From Scleromitrula shiraiana (lineage: Eukaryota > Ascomycota > Leotiomycetes > Helotiales > Sclerotiniaceae): a stretch of 64,000 bases of DNA. A model generated the notes under the pieces. The model worked only from the letters and a program-made list of their open reading frames with translations, did not search any database and had not been told where the DNA came from. Location of the stretch: the NCBI GenBank assembly GCA_028455995.1, contig JABELC010000007.1:1178001-1242000 (forward strand), given 5' to 3'. The translations under genes were made by a program, and so were the position numbers. Of the stretch, positions 55,501 to 64,000 are shown one piece after another. How positions within the stretch are numbered: position 1 is the first letter of the stretch; the number at the start of each line of letters is the position of its first letter.

Positions 55501-58500
55501 GAAATGCCAGCTCGGAATGCTTTGCGGAGAGTCGCTTAGAAATTTCGAATTGAGCAAGCTTATATACAGCCTTAGTCTTATCCGAAATACTAATATCAAA
55601 GTCTTGAATCTTAGAGCTTCGCTGTTGCCGTTCTTCCAAAGCACGTAGTATACGTGCAGACTTGATCCTAATATCGCTTAACTCGCTCCCGAGAGTATAA
55701 AGTCCAATTCCCAACAGTCTCCAGAACGGCATTGGATAATCTGGATTCTCAAGCAATACCTCAGTCACAACCCCAAAATAGCTTTCGAGTACTTTTGCTG
55801 CCTCTGCAAGGTAGCACTTCGTAATAGAATGCTCTAAGAGGTAAGGGAACTCTTTGTTATGAACTATCAGATTTTTTAGTGCTCGTCGTCCGATGACGTG
55901 CATTCTGTCGCTCCCTGTATTAAAAATGGTATCTACCCATGAAAGCATGCGGCGAATATCAAATTGTAAATTTGCGCGGCTCTCTGTTGTTATGCTGACA
56001 GGGCCTCCACACAATGCAGCCATGGCACTGAGAGCCGCTGTTCGCAAATTCCTTTTTTCAATCTCCATGGCAGCTGTGAGAACGCCCCTCTCACCAAGTG
56101 ATTGCTGATTGATCATCGATTGCCTCATCATACCTTCCTCTCTCTGTCGGATCTGGCTTTGATTTGGAGAATAACCACACCAATCTTCCATAAGAGCAAA
56201 GGAGGATTTTCTAGATTCAAAAGTCATCCATCGTGAAGGATCTTTAGTACGGTTGATACCTTCAAATAACTCTTCCATCAATCCACAGTAGTGGCGGCGG
56301 AGCTTCTGGAACTCCCAGTCCAGTTGAACCTCTCCATCCATTAAGAATATCTTGAGATCTTTTGTGTAAGTGACGAGGTTATTCAGGATCCAATCATCTT
56401 CGAAAACCTCTTTTTCCTTCAAGAATGAAGAAGTCAATTTATAGACATGAGTGATCTCGGTTCTAAGAAGATCAGTCCTCCTATTACGCCTTGGGCTGCT
56501 GGCACTTCGCTGGTGGATCCGAGCCCGTGCATCATCGTTGCACCGACTTACTACGCCTTGCAGTTCTTCAAGTAACGTCTTATATATATTAATATTAATC
56601 GAACCAAGAGCAACTACCACCGCCTCTCGAATTGAAGTCGGCCCAACAGAAAGTAAAGGGATCAAATACTTGAAAAGTGCTCTTGCAGATGTGATTTTCT
56701 CCAATGCTGGACTAGGCTTTGATCCCTTTCTGTAATGCTGCTGTATTGCTTGCGGAGATGATTGCTGCTGACTACCCTTGTCTGCAAGAGTCGTACATGC
56801 AAAAATGAGATATAGTTTCCACTGCTCAATAAGCACTTCCGGAGGAGTGGTTGTAGACCGTGACAATAATCGGCCGCTACCAGCCTCATAACGATCGAAT
56901 GCTCCATACTGTGGGCCTCTAGTTGCTTCCGATAAAATAACGATGCCCCGGTACATCTGGAGGATACGATTGCATATTAACTCCCGTCCTAGCGTTACGG
57001 CAAATGGGCAACGATCGTGACTGATCCTGATTAAGTTTGGAAAAATCTTGAACCATAAAGTCGTGTCATATGATACATCACTGCTGCAAAGTTGGATTAA
57101 GTCACTCTCGACTTTCTCGGAATCTGTCCTTTGCACGCCGCGTTGTAGTCTACTGCGCTCTGCAACTGACAAGCTTTCATCATTGAAATCCATGATCGCT
57201 TTGGATTCTCCTTCAAGAATATGAATCAACCGACCACTATTTTTACCCAAGGCAGTATCAAATTCTGTGATAAGATGCAGAACTGTGACTGCAAAAGCAC
57301 GAACTCTTCGTGATTGTGAGCATAGGAAGAATAGGCCTTGGGACTCAACCTCGTCAACATGTGCCCAAATCCCAGATATATCTAGATGTAGACCCCTCTT
57401 ATCTGCACCATCTTCTGATATATCTGAGGCAGCTTCTTTCATCTTTTGCTTGATCTCTTCGATCCAAATTTGCAATAATTCCACATATAGTTTCAACGTG
57501 CTCTCAATGTGACCCGGACCAAGCATGCCACCATCTGACATAGTAGAATATCTGTCATCGAAGTTAAAGATGAACCGTGCAAATCCAATTGTGACTGCCT
57601 GAGCATGAGATTGTCTTGCAATAGACTTCAGCGATTGCGCCGAGGACTCTGCAATATTGTACTGCACGTGAGCTGTGCCTGTACAAAGTAGATTAACAAG
57701 AGAATTGAAGGGGATAGCAGCCGATAGACAGCGCGGGAGGGCTTGCACAGCAACGTGCAAAAGTTCATAAAACCCTTGCTTCTGGTCTGAAGGAGCTAAA
57801 TGATCATCACGGCGGAAATTGAAACTTTCAGCTAGTGGTGTCTTGGGGGCAGGGCCATTGAACTTTTCGTCCAGCACAGCTTGACCACCAAAGGTATTAT
57901 CGCAAATAATGGTGATTTTCCCCAATATCTCACAGAATTTGGCATAATATTCCTTAGCAACATCGCCGAGTATGGTAGTAATAACTGGGCGCGAGAGACG
58001 CTCTTCACGACTGGGTGCTATCAGGGTCGGAGTTATGGGGCTCCGCGGTGCAGTCATTATGGGCGAGGTCGGCATCCTTTCGAAGACAGGCAATGGAGAA
58101 TAGTGTTGTGGAAATGGCGGACATCCCTGCTCACCCTTTTCCAGATCTGACATAATAGCAAGAAATGCTCGGATACCAACGACCATCTTCTCTGGTTCTA
58201 ATTGCTCAACTTTAAGTTCCCTACCGGAAGCGAACAGATCCGCATTGATGAGAGGGAACACTATTGTTCGGAAACAGAAGTCCTGGTGTTTGTAACCAAT
58301 GATGCGTATAATCTGTATCAAAGGCTCCATGATTGAGGGCTCTGTTGAGATATAAGTCTTCTTGCCAGGAGGCAATACAAGCTTCATAACTTCTTCGAGC
58401 TTCTTGATCGTGTTATTGGCTGAATCCGTTGTGCGATACAAGTAAGTCCAAAGAAGCCTGGAAATCACTTGTAGACAGACCGGTCTTGTTCTTGCTTCTT

Positions 58501-60338
58501 TCATTCTGGCCTGCAATGGTAGCACTAGCTGAAGCCATTGTGTTGAAAACGAATCTGTAGAAGACACACAGAGTAGGGTAGCAGTCAATGGGAAAGCAAC
58601 AGACCAGTGACGGGGTTTAACAAACATTGAAGCCAGTCGAGGTCCTATCGTTGCTAGAACTTCGGTCCACTTCGGCATGTTTAGTTCCGTATTTGCTGTC
58701 GCAGCCACTGGTAAGAGCAGAATGTCGAGAGCCATGCAATAGGCATACTTAAGTTGTTGTCCATGTGAACGCGCAAAGAATCTACCTAAAGAAATCATGA
58801 AGTCGCAAGATTGATCCCATGCATCTTCGGGATACGTCTTCAACCGAATATGTTTCATTCCACCCAATACTAGCACCATCCTTCCTTCAGTGTCTCGATT
58901 CATTGGCCCCCTAGCCACCAAATCTTTTTGCGACTTTTCCAGGTCGGCGATAAAACGATCTGTAACACTATCAAAATTTATATCACTCATAACTCCGAGC
59001 AACTGGCTGAACAAAAACCAATTAGCCATCTTGAGGGGCGAGTTGCTCAGTTGGTCTGCATCGGCAATTTTCAACTGTCCAAAAATTATGCCTTCAAGCT
59101 TCTCCTCCATCTCAGGTGTAATGCGAGCCAAAGTGCTCTGTCCTATAACCTCCATTAAAACTCGACACAGTATAAATATTGAAGCCGTTGAACGACGCTC
59201 TGCCTGAGCTACGAACTCTTGACGTGCCGCTATTGACGGCAGACTAGCCATTATATCATCTTGTTGCATGTGAGGTGGTTCCGTATTCCTTCGATTGAGT
59301 TGATTGGGAAGGAAATTACCTCGAGACTATCATCCAATGTTTCAGCAGTGAATATGAATTATTTATATATTGGGAGGAATACCTGTTGAAGCTGTATCCT
59401 AGCATCGTTGGCAGCGTCGCTTTTATTCTTCCGCCATAACATCATTGAATCAATAAGAGGCTTGGGCTTTTGACTTGCTATATGGCCGAGGGCTGAGATT
59501 AACTTGTCAAAGGCTGTATCTACCCCTGCTCCGCATATAAGTTCCATTTGAGGCTCTGGATCTAATGGTAAAGTGACGCATTTATTAATCATTTCCTCGG
59601 CTTGTGCAATGAACTGGTGAATTCCATTAGTAAATTTGCCATAATTCACCTCTAGGAATTACCAACTTCAGTGAACAATACATGCAAAGCATATTCGCTA
59701 ACCGTTTTCATTTCATGATGTCTAGAGTGGGAATGATGATGCGCATGATTTCTCCTACTCCTCCCACTCGAACTATGAATGCGCTCTATGTTTCTCGTTG
59801 GATTAACTGAAGGCGCATTGTCGGCAGAGGAAGGGCTTCGCGATGGTACAAGGGTTGTATTCGACGTGAAAGAGGTGCCACTGGTCATACTAGATGCGGT
59901 GGAGGAGAAGCTCGAATTCTCCATGGTCGATGCATCTGGCCAGTCTCCACCTGCTGCAGCGATTATCTGCGGACTCAGCGGGCTAGTCGATGAACTCGCA
60001 ATACTCCCATTCCTAGAACGTTGTATGCCGTTAACAATGCTTGTGTTTCTATGGTGACTCTTCGCGTCTGCATCTATTGATCCGTGTCTTGTGCTGCTAG
60101 CATATAATCGTGGCGATAGATTGGCAGGTTGTTGATGCGATTCTGAATAGGCAGCTTTGAGTCCTGCGAAAAAAGGTTGGCTCGAACTAGGCTCTCGAGA
60201 GTGAGCTATAGATCTAGAGTTGGTGGTATGTGAACGTCTTAACGTCCATGCATCGATGTCAATGGGAGAGAAGTTTTCCGTTGCCCGCTCAGTACGATGA
60301 TCCGGTGGTATTGATGCTTTTGAGACAAGTATCAGCAA
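52577..60338 (-). CDS. TAO3: Cell-morphogenesis scaffold Tao3/Mor2/Pag1 (Furry family)
   Basis: Exons seen: up to 60338-59667, then 59613-59383, then 59326-52577, about 2,550 aa. The N-terminal 220 residues are disordered and Ser-rich, with PIDIDAWTLRRSHT and YALHVLFTE. The conserved Furry core follows (AQAEEMINKC, ASQKPKPLIDSMMLWRKNKS, ERRSTASIFILCRVLMEVI). The rest is a very long array of helical repeats, ending in acidic and Ser-rich tails. In yeasts these scaffolds act with the NDR kinase Cbk1/Orb6 in polarity (RAM/MOR network). Exon 1 appears to end at a GTTGGT donor with a TACTAA branch. The frame at 60338 has no ATG and meets an AAAAG acceptor-like sequence, so the true first exon lies further upstream and was not found. 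Confidence 0.9.
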
Positions 60339-62756
60339 GGATATACTACTTAAGTATAGGGATGTCCAATATTGAAGGTCCCCTCCAAAGTACTTTTACT
60401 TGTGCTTTGATATTGAGGGTCTGATGGACCAAAACTAAAACGCCCTAAAAAAGAGGTAAACTACAAAAAGTAAGGTACTCACTCATTATTTCATTTACAT
60501 GACGGGCCTCCCTTCATTATTTGAGGTATTCTACCTAATAAATTATACTGTTATTGTCATTATTTTGAGAATTATAAAGATTATGCAGCTTTAGCTATAA
60601 GTATCACTTGTCGAGGTTCGATGATTTCTCCTTTGACAGGTATAGTACTCAATATAGTAGAGAGTTGATAGTTATACAATTTGTACGGCAATAAATATCG
60701 TGAATGTTCAAATCAACCAATAATACTTCGTAGTTTATAGAGTAAATGTACCCCTGGACTTTCAACCACCCCCCCTTGACAAACGATGCATCATAGCAAT
60801 AGCCATACATTTTTGTTGTACAAATGGTATCATAATTCTTTTTTGTACATTTTGTACATACATTTTGTACAACCCGAAGTCGAGTACCTTTCCTAGATAC
60901 TTTTGTAGACTGGTATTGATTGTATCTTCACATGGGCGACTTCATTAACATCGAACGCTTTAGTATATATCGAACGAAGGGAACTACTCGAGTAGAACAG
61001 TTCATAGAACTGAAGAAATCATAACATACATTATGAGTTGATCTCGGCTCTCAACTATAAGAACATCTTTTAGGGGGGTTGGGGGCAGGGGTTTTCAATA
61101 TATTTTCTCGGAGACGTTAAGGCTGTCCGTTTTTCTATCAGTTCTTCTCCTGAATACTACAAGCTCAGACAATGTCTCCTTTTTGAGTATGGCTGAACAG
61201 CTGAGACGAAAGATGGAACCTAATCTCAAGTCACACCACATATACATCATCAGATAGTACATATGTACTGTACAGTAGAGGAAGTACTTAAGTAGCTTCC
61301 TCTTTGAGCTCCCATCGCGATGTACATAGAACAGCACCTATCTAGAAATGGATGCATCATGTTCATGTTGTAGGATAATATATAATATATAATATATAAT
61401 ATATAGGTACATAACTAGGTGAATTTCTGAGTGTTAGAGAAATATATCACGTGAAAAAAGCAAAAATAATAAATTCCATCAAAAGAGCGGAATATCTCCG
61501 TTCTCAGTTTGCCCCTCTTTGCTTTCACCTGGAATTCTTTGCTGGGCTTCCCTCGTTACTTTCTAGAACCATATTGGTATCCAAATTTATATTCCGAGGA
61601 TCTACTAAGAAAATCGAAAGTGTCATTAATTTTACCCCAGAGTTACGGAATTAGAGAATTTCATCTTAGAATAATTAACTTATTTCGTAGTAGATAGTAT
61701 TCGAGTAATAAATATGTTCATATACGGCCGTCCACGGGTATGTTTCAAGGCTGTTAGAGAGGGAGGATGTTTGGTACATTTGTTTATGGTTACTTCGTAC
61801 TGGTCATTTTGATGCTCTCAATTGAATAAGATATTAAAGCAGCAGGCAAGAAACTTGACTCGGAATCAATTACTGTGCGTACTGTACACCCATAATCTCT
61901 GCTGAGTACTCGAAAACCAGACCCAGGCGGCCAGACCAACCTGGAAGTCTCCAAGAAGACTTATATATTATTACTTCGTACACTACAATCATTCCAAATC
62001 TACCAAGCTGCAGTGTCAGATTGCATAAAACGTTGTTTATTCTCTTTTTTTGCGATAGCATCAAACTTGGAGTTCAATTCAATCAATTCCGATATCATCC
62101 TATAAGATCATATGCATACAGTAAAATCGGAGTCTTCTACGAGTATTCGGAATTTTATTCCGGTTCGGTCTCCAGATGATATCTATCTACTAAAACATCC
62201 CCTTGCCTCTTTAAATTCCGACATCATTCCCTTAAACTTTCCAATGCAAAACTATTCCAAGACTGCCGTCGTTGGTCTTACTCAGTTACTAGTAAGAGGT
62301 ACGCACAGGACAGTAAAATTATAAAAAAAAATTACCCAACATTCGTTTCGTGGTGGAGGAGAGTGGAAAACAAGAGAATCAACTAAAGCCCGGGTTAGCC
62401 TTCCTCGCCTTCTAAAAGTTCTGATCATCTTCAAGGATACAAAAAGTCTACCGTAATAATAAATACTAGTTACTAACAACTTTTTGGACAGCTGTACATT
62501 CAAAAGGCTGTTCACCAATGGGTTTTGGATGTTCAATGTGTACATAATAATTAATTGTTTTTATCTGTCGATAATTTACGGAATTTCCAACACAGTCAGC
62601 ATAGTTTAATTTTAATTCATCAATCTGGCTTGTTGGTAGATTTCTTTTCTGCTCCACGCCTGAGCATAAATTTGTCACCTCCTCTCACCATTATCGTGGC
62701 CTTTCGGTCTTCGATCTTCTATCTCTTACAACCCTCGGCGGATCCTCAACTTCAAT
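60339..62756. other. Intergenic between TAO3 and P450 reductase
   Basis: Must contain the missing 5' end and promoter of TAO3 and the promoter of the reductase gene. An ATAATATAT-type run lies at about 61376-61405, and a TTTTGTAC word recurs at about 60810-60870. No independent gene is supported. Confidence 0.45.
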
Positions 62757-64000
62757 ATGGGTGGACAACTTGATGTTTTGGACATCGTTGTCCTTGGGGT
62801 GCTTGCTCTCGGAACTATAGCTTATTTTACAAAAGGCAAATACTGGGGAATTGTAAAGGATCCTTACGCCACAAGTTATGCCGCTGCCAATGGAAACAAA
62901 CCAGCGAAGACGAGGAATATTCTCGAGAAGATGGATGAGTCCAACAAGAATTGTGTAGTCTTTTATGGGTCACAAACTGGTACCGCTGAAGATTATGCCT
63001 CCAGATTGGCAAAGGAGGGGAAAAGTCGTTTCGGTTTGGAGACCATGGTGGCGGATTTGGAAGACTACGATTATGACAACCTCGACGAATTTCCAGAAGA
63101 CAAAGTTGCCATGTTTGTTCTTGCCACATATGGTGAGGGGGAACCAACCGATAATGCCGTTGACTTTTACGAATTTGTTATGAATGAGGATGTCGAATTC
63201 TCGAGTGGAGAGAAATCTCTCGCAAACCTCAAATTTGTTGCCTTCGGTTTGGGAAACAACACATACGAGCACTACAACTCAATGGTTCGAAATGTTACAA
63301 AGGCTTTCGAGAAACTTGGAGCTACAAGAATTGGCGAAGCTGGTGAAGGTGACGATGGTGCCGGTACTATGGAAGAAGACTTTTTGGCTTGGAAAGACCC
63401 TATGTGGATTGCATTGGCTGAGAAATTGGGACTTCAGGAGCGTGATGCCGTCTATGAACCTGTCTTTGCCATCACTGATCGGGAAGAATTGACCAAGGAT
63501 TCTGCAGAGGTTTATCTCGGCGAACCAAACAAAATGCATTTGGAGGGTACTTCTAAGGGTCCTTACAATGCTCACAATCCATACATTGCACCTATCGCCG
63601 AATCCAAAGAGCTATTCACTGTCCAGGACCGAAACTGTCTGCACATGGAGATCGATGTCAGTGGCTCAAACCTTTCTTATCAGACCGGAGATCACATTGC
63701 AATTTGGCCCACAAATGCCGGAAAGGAAGTCGATCGTTTTCTCAATGTTACTGGACTCTCATCCAAAAAGGATTCTGTCATCAGTGTTAAACCTTTAGAC
63801 TCGACTGCAAAAGTGCCATTCCCTACACCTACCACATACGACGCCATAGTGAGATACCACATGGAGATCTGTGCTCCTGTGTCACGTCAATTTCTTGCAA
63901 CTTTGGCCCCTTTTGCACCAAGCGAGGCTGCCAAAGCAGAAATGGAGAAACTCGGAAGTGACAAAGATTACTTTCATGAAAAGATTAGCAACAACTACTT
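62757..64000 (+). CDS. NADPH-cytochrome P450 reductase (3' partial)
   Basis: The frame is open from the ATG at 62757 to the window end, giving 414 residues of the usual 690 or so. An N-terminal ER anchor (VLDIVVLGVLALGTIAYF) precedes the flavodoxin-like FMN domain. The FMN domain carries the phosphate loop VVFYGSQTGTAEDYA, the ATYGEGEPTDNA loop and VAFGLGNNTYEHYN. The linker and the start of the FAD/ferredoxin-reductase part follow (LHMEIDVSGSNLSYQTGDHI, AIWPTNAGKEVDRF). The enzyme passes electrons from NADPH to microsomal P450s such as Cyp51 and Cyp61 in sterol synthesis, and to others in secondary metabolism and detoxification. No intron is seen in the visible part. The NADPH-binding half is outside the window. 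Confidence 0.95.
   Translation, partial: MGGQLDVLDIVVLGVLALGTIAYFTKGKYWGIVKDPYATSYAAANGNKPAKTRNILEKMDESNKNCVVFYGSQTGTAEDYASRLAKEGKSRFGLETMVADLEDYDYDNLDEFPEDKVAMFVLATYGEGEPTDNAVDFYEFVMNEDVEFSSGEKSLANLKFVAFGLGNNTYEHYNSMVRNVTKAFEKLGATRIGEAGEGDDGAGTMEEDFLAWKDPMWIALAEKLGLQERDAVYEPVFAITDREELTKDSAEVYLGEPNKMHLEGTSKGPYNAHNPYIAPIAESKELFTVQDRNCLHMEIDVSGSNLSYQTGDHIAIWPTNAGKEVDRFLNVTGLSSKKDSVISVKPLDSTAKVPFPTPTTYDAIVRYHMEICAPVSRQFLATLAPFAPSEAAKAEMEKLGSDKDYFHEKISNNY

Overview
This looks like a stretch of nuclear chromosome from a filamentous ascomycete (Pezizomycotina). Genes are compact and carry short introns of about 50-60 bases, with GT..AG ends and CTAAC/CTGAC-type branch points. The gene set is typical of fungi: Ufd2, Hlj1, Siw14-like, Ima1, Alg14, Rsm25/mS23, Ilv6, Tag1-like, Tao3/Mor2/Pag1 and cytochrome P450 reductase. 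The mix of ordinary genes with isolated, very AT-rich islands would fit a leotiomycete such as Sclerotinia or Botrytis. That placement is inference, because no search was run.

Layout. 1-7 kb: the end of an unidentified membrane protein, a seven-helix MHYT-domain sensor-like protein (minus) and a coiled-coil protein with a basic tail (minus). 7-13 kb is accessory: an 18-bp degenerate repeat, a decayed gene whose in-frame stops are all TAA or TAG, a small orphan gene, and a 754-bp element with about 100-bp inverted ends and TA flanks. 13-21 kb: UFD2, HLJ1, an Aim19-like gene and a SIW14-like phosphatase with a C-terminal membrane helix. 21-24 kb holds a second AT-rich island. 24-41 kb is gene-dense: IMA1, ALG14, RSM25, a PPR protein, a TAG1-like gene, ILV6, a KHDC4/Blom7-like KH protein, a SET protein and TRAPPC13. 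41-45 kb: a doubtful small gene and a two-RRM protein. 45-52.5 kb is a gene-free desert with the third AT island, a G-run tract and a (CAA)38 array. 52.6-60.3 kb: a very large TAO3/MOR2 gene. 62.8 kb to the end: the 5' two-thirds of NADPH-cytochrome P450 reductase.

Functional links. UFD2 (E4 ubiquitin ligase) and HLJ1 (ER J-protein) are adjacent and both act in ER-associated degradation in yeast. RSM25 and the PPR gene are divergent across about 300 bp and both probably serve mitochondrial gene expression. ILV6 has a perfect TGAGTCA site (Gcn4/CPC1 type) 110 bp upstream. Exon models were made by eye from reading-frame continuity, splice signals and remembered family conservation. Where these conflict, the entry says so.
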